A stretch of DNA of 64,000 bases from Hexactinellida sp. DTS-2022 (taxonomy: Eukaryota; Porifera; Hexactinellida), in assembly GCA_028753945.1 (NCBI GenBank), contig JAPNXP010000013.1:2542001-2606000 (forward strand), written 5' to 3'. Below, piece after piece: positions 31,427 to 44,800 of the stretch. Position numbers and translations under genes: made by a program. Positions within the stretch are counted from its first letter, which is position 1. Every line of letters starts with the position of its first letter. The notes beneath the pieces are model-generated. The model did not search any database, was not told where the DNA came from, and saw only the letters and a program-made list of their open reading frames with translations.

Positions 31427-34400
31427 TCATAGCATCCATTCATCTCCAGAGTCCCCACTTGAAAGGAAGTCTGAAACCTCCCAGTCGCTCTCGTTTACAT
31501 TGCTATCCGCGAACGAAATATCTTCTTCTTCAATCAGTAAAGGTTGTGCAGCAGCTTCTTGAATTACATCCATCTCATCGTCCGCTTGGTAAATGAGATT
31601 ACTATCACTGATTTCTTCACTGTTCCTCAACGTCATCTGGCTCATTTTTCGTCTCCTCTTACGCCTCCCTCTTTGCGGTTCTAGGATATCTTCGGCATCT
31701 GCATCTCCGTCATCTACATTTTTTAAATTACTTTTCCTTTTTCTCCTCTTGCTACTCAGCGATAGTGGTAACTGACTCCCGGTGAACCATACTGGCACAA
31801 CAAGTTTCTGCTTCTCGCACCATATCCATCCATAATTGCTGAAGGGTATGATTTCATTATTGATTTCAGTACACCGACGCCAGAAGTAAACTTGATAGTG
31901 GACTCGCTTGATGACTTGTACAACAGAATCAGGATCTGGTGGGAGAACCATCGACGACTTCACTCCCATTTCTTTGTACAAACGAATTCTGGTTTGGATA
32001 TAGGTTTCTTTCTGCTTTCCTGTATAAAGCATCGAACGAAGAAACTCCTTTGCACTTTCCACAATTTCCTCTGTGATAGACTGGTCTTTACCAAGATTCA
32101 TGAGTAAGTCTGCTTTACTTGGCGTGTTCAGGAGCTTTTTCATGACCTTTACTTTCCCCACATTAAACAAGTATGATGTTGTGTCGCAACCTGTTATAGC
32201 ATGCACCGCTGGAAGAGCGAGACATATCTTTGGGCCCAGAAATGTGCAGATTGTATTAATATCAACATATTTATTGTGATCATATTTCAGATACCACTTC
32301 TTCTGAACGTTGCACTTTTCGTATGCCCATATTAATAGAATGAGAACATCGGTATCTTTTGAGACCACAACAACATCATTATCATCCAGCGAAGCATGTA
32401 GTACCAGACGCGTGTCAGCTTCTTCCTGATTGCACTTGTAAAGGATGCTAATCTCTCCATCTCTTATGGTATACGTCGTGTCTCCAGCAGTCACTATATG
32501 TGGATGATGTAATAGGCTTATTCCCTCTCTCGTTTCAAGGTACTTTACAACGAGTCGTATAAGTTCTTCCTTATTCTCCCCGCTATTCAAGAAATCTTGC
32601 CATTTGCTACCTTGCAGCATGTGTTGATCAAACCCTTCTATTATAACTCTTGGACCTGACTCGCCCCTTTCCTTTCTCGTGCCTCCTTTTATGCTGTCTT
32701 CTTTGTAGGTGTCGTTTATGAGTCCCACTTGAATTGCTTCTGACTCTTTAGGTGGAGTTATGAACTGCAACAAACTCTTTAGCCATTCGCGGTAAGTTTT
32801 CTTTGGGCGCAAAGATCGAATTGCAGCAAGGCCGTCAATATACCATGAACAATTTTTGGGTGTGTTTTCGAAAATTGAACAAGATTCGTTCATCAAATAA
32901 TTTCTGAGCGATGCCTTATTTGACTGCCTTAGTGTTGATTCAGATGTAGCGTAGCCACAGCTAGTGGGATTGTTGTTATTGGGTATTGAAATGCCTCTTC
33001 AAGATTGACCGATTTTGCAACGATAAGACCGAAGGCTTGGCGATCTTCTTTCATTAGATTCACTGCTTTGGGGGTTGTTTTCTTCTTCTGACATCCGTTG
33101 TTAAGCTTCACTTTCTTGATTGGAGAAAAAAAGTCTTTGACATTGCATTCGAGTCTCTCGTTAACGAAGGTCTTGAACAAGACATTTCCAGTAGCGGAAG
33201 CATTGAGCATGTCCCTGACAACAGTTTTGTCAATTTCAACACCAGTTGGTAAACATTTTGGTGGGCTTTTGTCAAAGGGATTGACACCGTAACTTCTCAG
33301 CTGCCTCTTTAGACTCTTTACATGATCTGCATGATTTTGTTTGCCACCCTGACTCAACTCCTTATGAGTGGAGGACGTCTTAAGGATCAGTTGTTCCCTA
33401 TAGGTCTCCTGAATTTTACTGTGGATATGGATGGTTCTTATCCATATATTTACAGCCTTTGTGTTGGTACTGAAACCGGAACGGAAAGGTCCAGCAGTTC
33501 CTTTCGTTTCTTTATTGAACAATTTCGTAATTAAGTCACCGTGAATTGATGAAAATGGCTTACCTCCGATGCTACCCCCAAAACCTTTCGCCTTCAGTTC
33601 TCCAAAAGCTGGGTGGCTTTGTTCTTCCATGGAGCGTAAGTAGACATGTTGATAGCTACAATATCTTGCGTAGTTTTGGTGATTGAATGCAAAGACTTGA
33701 TTCAGCATATCCCTCTCAGATTGGAGGTGTACTGGTGTAGTTCTATGTTTCCTTCTCTAACGGCTGAAACCATTGCCAGCATGGACGAGACATCTTTGAG
33801 GTAAGAAATGGTCATGCTTGCTTCAGTGCTATCCTCAGCTCGAGTTACATCTGAAAGTAGGTTCTCAAATCCTGATGACTTCACAACATTGTCAACTGTG
33901 CTTGAACTAGGTTGTTTTCTTAGAGCAACGAGCGAAAACAGCAATTCAGGTTCTGTGATGGTATGGCCGGATGTAATTTCTTCGACTTTGAACTGAACAA
34001 CAGCGTCAAAGCATTCTTTATGAACTCTCATACTTCTATAGTAATGACGTCCTTCGAACGCTTGATCTGCAGACCCCGAGGCTATTATGCCTGAATCTAC
34101 ACACCACTGCTTGTATCCTCTACAATTATGGCGTTTGAAGAGCAATTTTTGTCTCACACGCAGTTGGTGAAATCCGCCCATTAGCAAGATTACATCTTTA
34201 TAGAGCTCCTTATTCTTCCAGAGGATATGGCACAATTTGGAATAAACCGCTTCATCAGAATGGACGTATATGTAGGGAATCTCTAGGTCTTGCATGATGC
34301 CCAGCAGGAAATCAAGGTATTCTTTACACACCGGATAATCGGGTGCCGCTGCAGTGACTGGCAAATATTCTTGGATGCACTTCTCTGTTACGAAATTCGA

Positions 34401-36235
34401 GACCATTTTATTGAAGGAAGTCCAAGAGCCGAGTAAGGGTAATTCTTCTCCTTTGTATTCCAACGGCAATGACCCTGCAGCAGACCATGCTATATTTTTT
34501 TTGAAGTGGGCATCAAGTTCCATGCACAAATTGCCATCATCTTTGTAATTTGTTATAAGCGAGGGTCCAACACGTCTTCCAATATAATAAGGCGCTGGAT
34601 TTGTCTGCTCATTATCTACGCTGTCACATATATCAAGTTGTCGCTCTACTTGAGATCCGATTTCTGAGATGGATTCTTTCTCCTCTTTACTTGGCAGTTG
34701 AAATAAAGTTTTGTTGGTGTCGTGAGTTGTGCCGGCACCTGTCAATGTGTCTTGCTTTCCATCGTTGTTGTCTATGGTACTGTGTGTGCAGATTCCTTTG
34801 CGCATGTTGGACAGAAGTAGCTGCCTTGAAGACACCATTCTTGACCAGGCCAGGTTCTGAGTTCTTATATCTTGATAAGATATGGTGTGATTGCATTTGT
34901 GCAACAAATTTGCAACCTCCTTGTTACCTGTCATTCTATTAATAACAAGCCCCATTACTGCTTGCTTTGGAGATGGATCTCTTGTAATAAGACTCTCCCA
35001 GTCGTTTGCTAGAGACCAAATCTTAATAGCTGTCGTGTGAGAACTTGTCACAGCATAGCCATATCGATTAATGTTGGCAAAATTATGCATGGTGTAGTAG
35101 ATGACGTTGTAAAGATCTTGCATTGGTCCACGATTCAGCATTTCTGTCAGTTCTTCAGGAGTCAAAGGCCATTGTTTTTGATGATCAGCAGATTTTTGCA
35201 ACTTTCGTCTAACCATCCTACTGAATGACCTAGCTAGGTCATCATCTCTCAATCCAGAGCCATGTAGAGCAGCAATTGCGTATTCACATGGATTTACGTC
35301 TGATGCATGTACTAATAGGTATTTTCCACTCGGAAAGAAAGATATTCTATCCTCGAATTCTTGGACGAGTTTCTGCTTCAACGTAGCTGTATGTTCGACA
35401 GCAGGGAATGATAGCCCCTGTTCATCACTCAATATTTTACATCTTCTAACAGTTCGTTGAGAAGGAATGCATTCTTGTCCCGAATAATTCTAGTTCGGAC
35501 TTGGTAACAAAAAGCTTGCAATACGTCCTGTTTCCTTTCTTTATTGAGATCATCATCATCAACTTGAAGTGGTGCAAGAGCAAACTTGATATAACAGGAC
35601 TGGTGATAGAAAACATCCAACGCAAAAATGTCGTGAGAGGGACCACTTAAGAGAATATCTAGTCGTTTTGCTGCTTGAAAGAAACGATGTGATGGATCTT
35701 TCATATAAATCCATTTCCTTTCTATGAGGCGTTTACTTGCGCTAAGAACAGAACATCGTCCAAGACCGCCTACATTGTACCTGCTATCATCACTGTCGCG
35801 CTTAGAGTCGCAGATAAAACAATGGCGTTTTCCTTGGAAAAGGTTTCTTGAAGTACATGCTTCTGAAATAGAAATTTCATTCTCGGTTTCAGAACTAACG
35901 AAAATTTCTTGTCTGCTGATATCAATAGTGCCGTAGCTTTTAATGTAGCGACCACTGTTACTAGCAAATTCAGTCCGACATGTTTTATGAATTTCTCCAA
36001 ACGACTCTTTCGCATCTTTAACTTTTCCAAAAACTTCTGTAAAACGATGTTTAGGCTCATGGGGTGGAATATTTATGCTCGCCCATGTTTCAGCGTCCAA
36101 TTTAAATTGCATCCAGCCTCTTTGTCCTAGATTTTGTTGGTTCTCCTTTGGTCCGATTGCACCATTGCATATAAGACAGGTATTATCAGTTTTTCTAGTT
36201 TCTGAACTCAGGAATGGTATTGAAGAGTGCATCAT
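31427..36235 (-). pseudogene. Academ-like transposase/nuclease gene
   Basis: About 1,590 codons in four collinear open stretches: 36235-35429 (268 aa), 35432-33702 (576 aa), 33708-32929 (259 aa), 32896-31427 (489 aa). N-terminal zinc-type pairs: CLIC ... CFIC with further Cys/His. Central motif LLMGGFHQLRVRQ ... SADQAFEGRHYYRSMRVH, a pattern I recall from large transposon proteins of cnidarians and other invertebrates. The last stretch carries the PIN/XPG-like acidic motifs: NQEEADTRLVLHAS, VVVSKDTDVLILL and AITGCDTTS, then a basic KRRKRK segment and an acidic tail. The stretches meet with one-base frame changes near 35430, 33705 and 32960 rather than at splice sites, so the copy is probably dead but young. 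Confidence 0.65.
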
Positions 36236-36403
36236 CAGTCAAGCGTATTGGGTGCAAACTTTATAGATATACATATAAAACTTATATATCAATTCCAACG
36301 AAGTGATCAGATATCTTCAGAAACGATTAGAAAAGAAAAAAAGGGGGCCCAAAAATAAAGCGACGACTTATAATGAGTTTATGGAAAAGTTTTGGCTTAT
36401 ATA

Positions 36404-36884
36404 CAGTATCCGGACAAAAGTATTCGACCACCCAACATTTGCCCATTGAAAATAGTACTATAGTGGTATTAATAATATTGTTAAATGTATTAAAACTATA
36501 TGACATATTGATTTTTCGATTGCAGATTCGCACTCTACGCATTCGAATTACCCATTGTAGATGCTATCAAATTGATTAAATATTAGTTCGAGTTAAAATC
36601 ATCATCAAATGCCAACTTGTGCCACCTGTTCCCATATCTCCCATAGTGGCAATTTGGGAAAAGTGGTGCACAGTGACACAGGATGATAATTTTTAACCAA
36701 ATCAAAAAGGGATTAAATTGAAAGCTTCTACAATTGTTAATTCGAATGCGCAGAATACGAATTTTTAATCGAAATAACAATATCTCATGTAATTTGAATA
36801 CACTATCTTCCATTGTTCAACCTCCTATAGTACTATTTTCAATGGGAAAATGTTGGATGGTCGAATACTTTTGTCCGGGTACTG
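36404..36884. mobile_element. Tc1-like MITE (CAGTATCCGGACAAAAG ends)
   Basis: 481 bp, ends CAGTATCCGGACAAAAGTAT and its complement, TA on both sides. A 65-bp piece of the same family lies at 45083-45148. Confidence 0.85.
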
Positions 36885-37690
36885 TATATACTATATATAC
36901 TCAGCTCAGGAGTCATCTTAATTAGACGTTAAATACAGTTAAGGTCTAATATTAAGTCTCCCTAATCCACCACTGGACTTTTTCACTTTGCTAGTTCTCG
37001 AAAGGGTCCCCCCTGATCCGGCTCTGCTGAATCCCTCGAAAGGGTTTTTGATGACGTCATAGAGTAAAAATACAGATTAAGTCAGATTAAAATAATTTAG
37101 ACATCAATCGAAAGGTCTTCTTGGGTTCTATTCAAATTTACAAATTTCATGTCATGGCGGCATATAGTTTCAAAGTTATGGCCGATAGTGTGAAATTTTT
37201 GTCGTGTTATGACGTCACCTATTATGTGACAACCAACAATTTTCAAAAATGTTGTCTGGGCTTAAACTAATCCTAGTGACCTAAAGTATCAATTCAAACC
37301 TTAAAAACTTTGGTTAGGCACTTCCTTAGATGGTTAGGGTTTTTACCCTGTATATATACAAGACAAAAATATTTTGATGATGATCTTGTTCTAATACCTG
37401 GATTTAACAAAGTTTGAGACGCTGATTTCAATTCTAAAAGCCGTTTTCTCACAACGGGTATGAATTTTTATATTTTTAGGCTTGAATATTTTAAAGAAAA
37501 TCACTTATAAATATTACTTAATTAACAATATAGTTCAATCTACCTAATTGTAATCACATCCATTCCAAACATATTATTGTTAGCAACAGCTACAAATTCA
37601 AGTTTCTATAAATTGTCGTTTCTTTGATTTTCTTTTGTGCACAAAATCTGGTATTGAACGTTTTAAACACCACAGTAGTCCGCCATCATA

Positions 37691-39258
37691 TTACAATTCC
37701 ATTTCCCTTGATATCTGGTCTCCATCACGCTGATGTCCTGATGAAATCGCTCCCCTTGTTCTTCGCTTAATGCGCCAAGATTGTTGGGAAAATAGTCCAA
37801 ATGAGAAATCAAGGAAGTGAATTTTTATTGACATTCTTGCGCCGATGTTTCTATAATTCTCTACAAGCTCCTCAACTATATCAACATAATTGTCTGCTTT
37901 GTGGTTACCCAGAAAGTTTTCCACCACGTTTTGAAAGCTGAGCCACGCTTTACTTTCTAAGTTATTTAGATTAGCAACAAATACATGATCTTTAAACAAC
38001 TCTCGAATTTGTGGTCCAACGAAGATACCTCCTTTAATCTTCGCATCTGAAATTGCAGGGAATTTTTGGACAAGGTATAAAAAACCTGCACTATCTTTAG
38101 CTAACGCTTTCACAAAGTTTTTCATTAGTCCAAGTTTTATGTGAAGAGGTGGCAACAACACATTTTTTCGCTCAACTAGTGGCTCCTTTACAACATTGTG
38201 TTCTCCAAGAGCCAATTCATCACGTGTTGGCCAAATCTTCTGGACGTAATGTCTTGCGTCTGCGCGACTATCCCACAGACACATAAAACATGGATACTTT
38301 GTGTATCCACCTTGCTGCCCGAGAAGTAAAGAAATGACTTTGAGATCTCCACAAATCAACCATTGATGTAAGGAGTAATTTAGAGCATTTAGGAGGAGTT
38401 TCATGTTGTCGTAGCTCTCCTTCAGTTGGACAGAATGTGCTACTGGAATGCACGCTAGCTTGTTTCCATTGTGGAGCAACACTCCCTTCAAGCTTCTTTT
38501 CGATGAATCAATGAATAAGCGCTATTCAACTGGATCATACTTGACTCCAAGATTTTCTACAAGACCAAGAACATCTACACAGTATACAAGTGAATCCTGC
38601 ATTTTGAAAAACTGAAGAAATTCTCGCTCTCTATTTCGATATTTTGTAATCCTCGTTCCTGGAAGTAACAGATTCCTCTCTTTCAGACGTGAAGCAAGAA
38701 TCTCTGATGTTGATTTCGACAAATTAAGATCTCGGATTAGGTCATCAAAATCATTTTAGTCAAAAGGCTGAGGCAACTTTTCATTTTGTCGTGGGATGAA
38801 CTCAAACTCATCCCCACTTCCATCACTATCGCTGATTTATCAAACATTTCCACCGATGGAACTGGGACAGGCAAATTTTCAGAATGCGGAACTGGTCTGA
38901 TTGCTGACGGGACATTAGGATATACAACACTGCCCTTGTTTTTCTTCGTGATACCATCTACATTAGTAAGACAGAAATAACAATCTGTGGCACAGCATGT
39001 CGATTCTCTCCATATCATTGGAACTGCAAATGGCATCTTATTTCGCTTCCCTGCATACCACAAGCGTAAATTTTCTACACATGTTTTACATGCACTGTGA
39101 GGAGCCCATAGCTTGTCTTGATCACCAAGATGGCAGCCAAAGTACGCAAAATAAAAGCGCTTCACGGATTTGGTGATACATTGCCTTTGATCAATAGTGG
39201 TATACTTTCCACAAACATAGCAAAAAAATTCGGGAGAATTTCCGCAATTTCGAGGCAT
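37691..39258 (-). pseudogene. Transposon-associated gene of the aphid/Hydra SPEFCYVCG family
   Basis: Starts MPRNCGNSPEFFCYVCGKYT at the minus-strand ATG near 39258. Cys pairs FFCYVC, CKTC and CYFC suggest zinc binding. Next comes VYPNVPSAIRPVPH, then LNLSKSTSEILASRL after a frame change (about 38760), a TAG at about 38521, ICGDLKVISLLLGQQGG, YPCFMCLWDSRAD, LPPLHIKLGLMKNFVKA and IFVGPQIREL. Another frame change (about 37820) precedes EEQGERFHQD. I recall this protein as abundant in aphid, spider and Hydra genomes, where it behaves like a repeated transposon gene. I do not know its reaction. No terminal repeats were found. Confidence 0.6.
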
Positions 39259-39534
39259 TGCACGGCTAAAATCCACAAAATAGAAATCTAATGAAGCAGG
39301 AAACAATGAATACGAATAACAGAATTAAAGAAAAATAACAGTGAATGCGTAAAAGATATTCGTTGCATGTAGAAATAATAATAGGAGGTTCAATAGCAAG
39401 TGCATTTTCTACAACAAAAAATTTAAATGCAAATTTCAAGAGAAAATAGAAAAATATCAACTTTTTGTGTAAAATTTTTCACAGACCCTTGAGAAGGGTA
39501 AAAATGGCGTAGGATGTGCCAAGAATATATAAAG

Positions 39535-40497
39535 CAGGGGTCGGCAACCTTTTGAACCTACGGGCCAGATTGATTAATTTACCGCATTAGTCGGGCCAAG
39601 CTACTTACCATCCTTTAGTCTTACTCCGTATTGTTCCATTGTTGAATTGTTGATCATATGAGTAAATTTGAATTGACTTATCTCAACAATGTTACCACAC
39701 TATAATGTATAAAAATATTGTTCACCCTCCCTATTCCGAACCTCGCTCGTCCGAACAGCAGATCCAAAATTATCATTCGTAAAATTTGGAATTTTGGAAT
39801 TGTGAAAAAATGTCCTAGAGAAGTATTTGGGCAGTACATTAGATGTCGAATATAAGCACACCGGTTATAACAACATATTGGATCTAAGAAGACTATTTGG
39901 AAAAACGGTTGACATTTACCCTATATAATTTATGTCGGTTATAAGAACATGCCAGTTATAAGCACATTAAGTGCAGTACCCGACGATGTGCTCATACCCG
40001 GTATACCGCGCTTTGGGGACGCCCAGCGTTTTAGGGACCACGTCCCTAAAGCCCCAGCGTTTTGGGTCCCCCGTCCCTAAAGCCCTAGCGTTTTAGGAAC
40101 CCCCGTCCCTATATCGCTAGTGTTTTAAAGCCCAGGGAGCCCAAAACGCTAGCGATTTAGGGACGTTATATAAGTTATCCCTAAAACGCTGGGCGTCCCC
40201 AAAACGCGTTTACACCGGCATCCAACGTACCATGTTAAATGTTTAGTTTGGACTTGTATGGTTTGGATTATCAGGATCTCATTTATAGAGGCTTATATAA
40301 TCGTAGTAGTTGACTATTCCATACGAATTCACAAATCGGAACACCTCTCTTCCGGATAGCGAGGGTGTACTGTATTTGGATTTATTTGAATGAACGAATC
40401 GGATGTCATGATGAGCATTTTTATAGAGAGCAGCGGGCCGGATCATTTCGCCTCGCGGGCCAGATCTGGCCCGCGGGCCGGGGGTTGCCGACCCCTG
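39535..40497. mobile_element. hAT element (CAGGGGTCGGCAAC ends)
   Basis: 963 bp, ends CAGGGGTCGGCAACCTTTT and GGGGGTTGCCGACCCCTG, with an exact 8-bp duplication atataaag (39527-39534 and 40498-40505). This terminus is typical of hAT-Charlie-like elements. The interior includes a palindromic tract of gtccctaaa/cccagcgtttt (40000-40215) and MITE-like gttataaca motifs. No coding. Confidence 0.9.
40000..40215. repeat. gtccctaaa / agcgtttt repeat inside hAT element
   Basis: Four direct copies of an agcgtttt-agggac type unit of about 35 bp, followed by two inverted ones, bounded by ctttggggacgcccagcg and cgctgggcgtccccaaaa. Probably another small element with inverted ends. Confidence 0.6.
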
Positions 40498-41921
40498 ATA
40501 TAAAGAATAATAAATTATTACACATAACAATTCATCAAAATGTATGTATACCAGTGTAAAATAACTAATACTATTTCCTTTTAAGTTATCTTCTTTTCAG
40601 TTGTCAACTAATACCAGATTGGCGTGCTTAAAAAGTAAATATATATGCCATGTTCAAGTGAACTAGTTGGATAAATACTCATTTTAGAATCAACATCACA
40701 TTCAGTATATAATATCATGATCGGATCTAAATTTATTTGAGATAATTTCAAGTTGCTATCAAATCAATCAATTCAAATATTATTACTGTGTCGACTATAC
40801 TATAGTATAGTGGCCCAGTATTGGTCTTAGTGCTTTGGTATATTATTATTTCTTATCCGTATCCTCTACACAGAACAGAGTTTAATTAACTAAAAGCCCA
40901 AATTTTCAGGATATGTGTCTCATTGGTTACAGATGTGCACCTGGGGTCACGATATTATATCACATTTTTTTTGACACATTTTTACACCTGTTTAATGTTA
41001 GCAAAAGCACAATAAATAGTGCGAGAATATTCAATTTAAATGCATTCGATAGAGAATCTAATTCTACACCTTTTCACAGTGCACGAATTTTTAAATTGGG
41101 TTTTATTTGTGCCACAATTGAGTTGCAAGTTTCCTTTGTTTACTAACACTTCAGTTCTATTGAAAGTGTTAAATCTAATTCTATTGTTTCAACTTGTGAT
41201 AATTATATTGATTCAACTTGTGAAACCGAGTAGCCTTCTATTTTCCAATTGAAAACTAAGATTCTAAATTCCATAACAACGACAGATTATGTGATTATAT
41301 TTACTTCTGCTTAGAATATTCTTGCACAATGGATACATGGCATATTTAATTCTAATTAATTCGCTCTGTGTTTAACTTATAGAGATGGTTCCAAATAGAT
41401 TATTGAGGTTATCGAGTGCGCTGAATTCAAATATGATAGTGAAATTCAATTTAGATTAATAATTATTGCAAATAATTTAACTTAATTTATTTGATTTACA
41501 TAATATTGGTATTAAATTATTAATCGATTATTTAAATATTTACACTAATTATCTAAATTTCATTTATCTCAGAGATTATACAAGATAGAGACAAACTTCC
41601 AATTTATCAATTGATCCTTATGCCACGTAGCACCACTACAAATGTGTCTTGACACCTTGAGGTGTTGATGACATCGTAAAAAAATGTTTTCACAATTTTG
41701 TGGATTATAGAACTCAAATGGGTTGTTTTGTTTTGGGTGATCACCCAACACGCACATAAAAAATGCTAACTCCTCACCGATTACATTGACTGAAAACTTA
41801 AATAACTCTGAAATGAAGTGAGCTAAAACGAAACTTCCACAACTCTAAGGATCGTTGCCCTCCGAAACACCTCTCTGGAATAATTTAACACCTTCATGGT
41901 GATGATGACATGGCGAAAAAA

Positions 41922-42042
41922 AATCCAAAATTGCAGCCTGTGCCGACAGCATGTTCCTTTGGAGGCACTATCAATAAACAACCATCAAAATATAGTGCCA
42001 CCAAAGGAACATGCGTCGGCACAGGCTGCAATTTTGGATTTT
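41922..42042. repeat. Long hairpin, unit A
   Basis: Left arm aatccaaaattgcagcctgt to ggaggcactat, right arm atagtgccaccaaagg to ggctgcaattttggatt; about 50-bp arms and a loop near 18 nt. The pairing is almost perfect. Confidence 0.85.
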
Positions 42043-43046
42043 TGTCTACTAATCTTATCATACGAATATAGTTTTTCTAACATTTGTAATTACTCAAAAC
42101 TAAAAACTAAATATGGCATACAAGTCATAAACTATGGTTCCATGTGGCAGAGGTTAATAAGGACTGAAATTGCCTAGAAGCTAATTAAAAATGTCCTTCC
42201 TTTGATTTGGAACACTGATAGTGTAAGCAAGAGAGATCTAAGTTCTAGTCCTGTTTTACTGTGCCGACTATACTATAGTATAGTGGCCCAGTTCTAATCT
42301 TACTGCCTTTATTTTTATTATTATTCTTTTTCTCCGTAGCAGGTGCATGGCCACACCAATATACATAGAGGGCTGAAACTTGGATGTAATTTCGAAGTTG
42401 ACTTCTAATTTGCACCTGGGGGTACGATTTTTTATTAACATATTTTGGACACATCTTTAACACGTTTCAAAATTTGTCTGGTCCATAACTCAAAATATGT
42501 TTTACTAAACTCCCAAATTTTATTTCATATTTGGATTCATCTTAAAATACTGCGTCTGTTGGGAGAAGAAGATTTTTAAAAATGGGTTTAATTTTTGCCA
42601 TAAATGGGGGTTGAAATTTCTTTGTTTACTCACACTTGAATTTCTGTAAAAGTGTTAAATCTAATTCCATTGTTTTAACTTGTAATAATTATATTGATTT
42701 AACTTGTAAATCCTACTCTATTGATTCAACTTACGATAATTAAATTGATTCAACTCATAAATTCCAGCTGGCTTCTATTTAATTGTAGCATTACTATACA
42801 ATGGATTAAATGAAATTAATTTATATAAGGAATTTGTTGACTTTACTCAACTCACCGTGGATAACATTGCTAAAATATATAACTAAAAATATAATTTATT
42901 ATCAATACATAATGAATGAATGGCATTAAACTCTAGATGGTTTATGATAGAAAAAAACTTCAAATTCAACAATCGTTCCTTGTGACTCCGACCAATTAAC
43001 AAATGGTTCTTCACACCTTGGGCGGTGATGACTGGGCGGAAAAAAA

Positions 43047-43165
43047 ATCCAAAATTGCAGCCTGTGCCGACAGCATGTTCCTTTGGAGGCACTATCAATA
43101 AACAACCAACAAAATATAGTGCCACCAAAGGAACATGCGTCGGCACAGGCTGCAATTTTGTATTT
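43047..43165. repeat. Long hairpin, unit B
   Basis: Same hairpin as unit A, arms intact, followed at once by the start of unit C. Confidence 0.85.
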
Positions 43166-43961
43166 TACTGTGCCGACTATACTATAGTATAGTGGCCCAG
43201 TATTGGAATCACTGCCTTTATTATTATTTGTATTTATTTTTTTATTTTTTCTCCGTAGACGGTGCCCTGGCCAGAGCTTTATAGTTGATGGGCTGAAACT
43301 TGGCATGTAGGTGCGATGGGACCGTCTAATTTGCACCTGGGGTTACGATTTTTGATTAACCAATTTTGGACACATCTTTAAAACCTTTCAAATTTTGTCT
43401 GGTCCATAACTCAAAATATGTTTTACTAAACCCCCAAATTTTATTTCATATTTGGATTCATCTTAAAATTCTGCGTCTGTTGGAAGAAGAAATCTTTTAA
43501 AAATGGGTTTAATTTTTGCCCTAAATGGGGGTTGAAATTTCTTTGTTTACTCACACTTCAATTTCAGTAAAACTGTGAAATCTAACTCCATTGTTTCAAC
43601 TTGTAACAATTATATTGTTTTAACTTGTTAAACATTTCACTATTGTTTCAACTTGTAATAATTAAATTGATTCATCTTATAAATTCCAGCTGGCTTCTAT
43701 TTAATTGTAGTATTACTATACAATGGATAAAATAATATAATATAAGGAATTTGTTGACTCAACTCAACCAACCGTGGATAACATTGCTAAAATAAATAAC
43801 GAATAATATAATTTAATATCAATACACAATGAATGAATGGCATTAAACTCTAGATGGTTAATGATAGAAACAAACTTCAAATTCAACAATCGTTCCTTGT
43901 GACTCCGACCAATTAACAAATGGTTCTTCACACCTTGGGCGTTGATGACTTGGGGAAAGAA

Positions 43962-44080
43962 ATCCAAAATTGCAGCCTGCGCCGACAGCATGGTCCTTTG
44001 GAGGCACTATCAAAAACCACAAACAAAATATAGTGCCACCAAAGGAACCTGCGTCGGCACAGGCTGCAATTTTGGATTTT
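43962..44080. repeat. Long hairpin, unit C
   Basis: Same hairpin with several unpaired substitutions (gcgccgac, atggtcc). Confidence 0.8.
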
Positions 44081-44800
44081 TTTCTTTCTCCGTAGACGGT
44101 GCCCTGGCCAGAGCTTTATAGTTGATGGGCTGAAACTTGGCATGTAGGTGCGTATGGAGCGTACAATTTGCACCTGGGGTCACGATTTTTGATTAACACA
44201 TTTTGGACACATCTTTAACACCTTTCAAAATTTGTCTGGTCCATAACTCAAAAAATGTTTACTAAACCCCAATTTTTATTTTACCATTGGATTCATCATA
44301 AAATTCTGCGTCTGATGAGATAAGAAATTTTTAATAATGGGTTTATTTTCTGCCATTAATGGGGGTTGAAATTTCTTTGTTTACTCACACTTCAATTTCA
44401 ATAAAACTGTTAAATCTAATTCCATTGTTTCAACTTGCAATAATTATATTGATTTAACTTGTTAAATCTTACTCTATTGTTTCAACTTGCGATAATTATA
44501 TTGATTTAACTTATAAATTCCTGCTGGCTTCTATTTAATTGTAGTATTACTATACAATGGATTAAATAAAATAAAATAATATATAGAATTTGTTGACTTT
44601 ACTCAATTCACCGTGGATAACATTGCTAAAGTAATTAACTAATAATATATTTTATTATCAATACATAATGAATGAATGGCATTAAACTCAACATGGTTTA
44701 TGGATAGAAACAAACTTCAAATTATCTACCGTTGCTTGTGACTCGGACAAATTAACTAATGGTTCTTGACACCTTGAGGCGTTGATGACTTGGCGAAAAA

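Larger units (their letters stand above)
30930..37350 (-). mobile_element. Academ-like DNA transposon with long TIRs
   Basis: 6.4 kb bounded by inverted repeats of about 320 bp (30930-31248 and 37022-37350) starting CAGGGTAAAAACCCTAACCA. Flanks are TATA on both sides, compatible with the 3-4-bp duplications of Academ elements, though TA alone cannot be excluded in this AT-rich site. It encodes, on the minus strand, a Cys-rich zinc region, a large central region and an XPG/PIN-like nuclease domain, the combination I associate with the Academ superfamily. A Tc1-like MITE (36404-36884) lies between the gene and the right repeat. Confidence 0.7.

Noticed and set aside
31593-36266. Many plus-strand frames of 60-113 codons
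   Set aside because: Antisense shadows of the Academ-like gene, with no independent motifs.
36660-36680. CACAGTG followed by acacagg
   Set aside because: It lies inside a Tc1-like MITE with its own TA-flanked ends and has no partner heptamer or 5-bp duplication.
41070-41090. CACAGTG in the first unit of the tandem array
   Set aside because: No partner end, no 5-bp duplication, and the sequence after the heptamer does not match either CACAGTG family.
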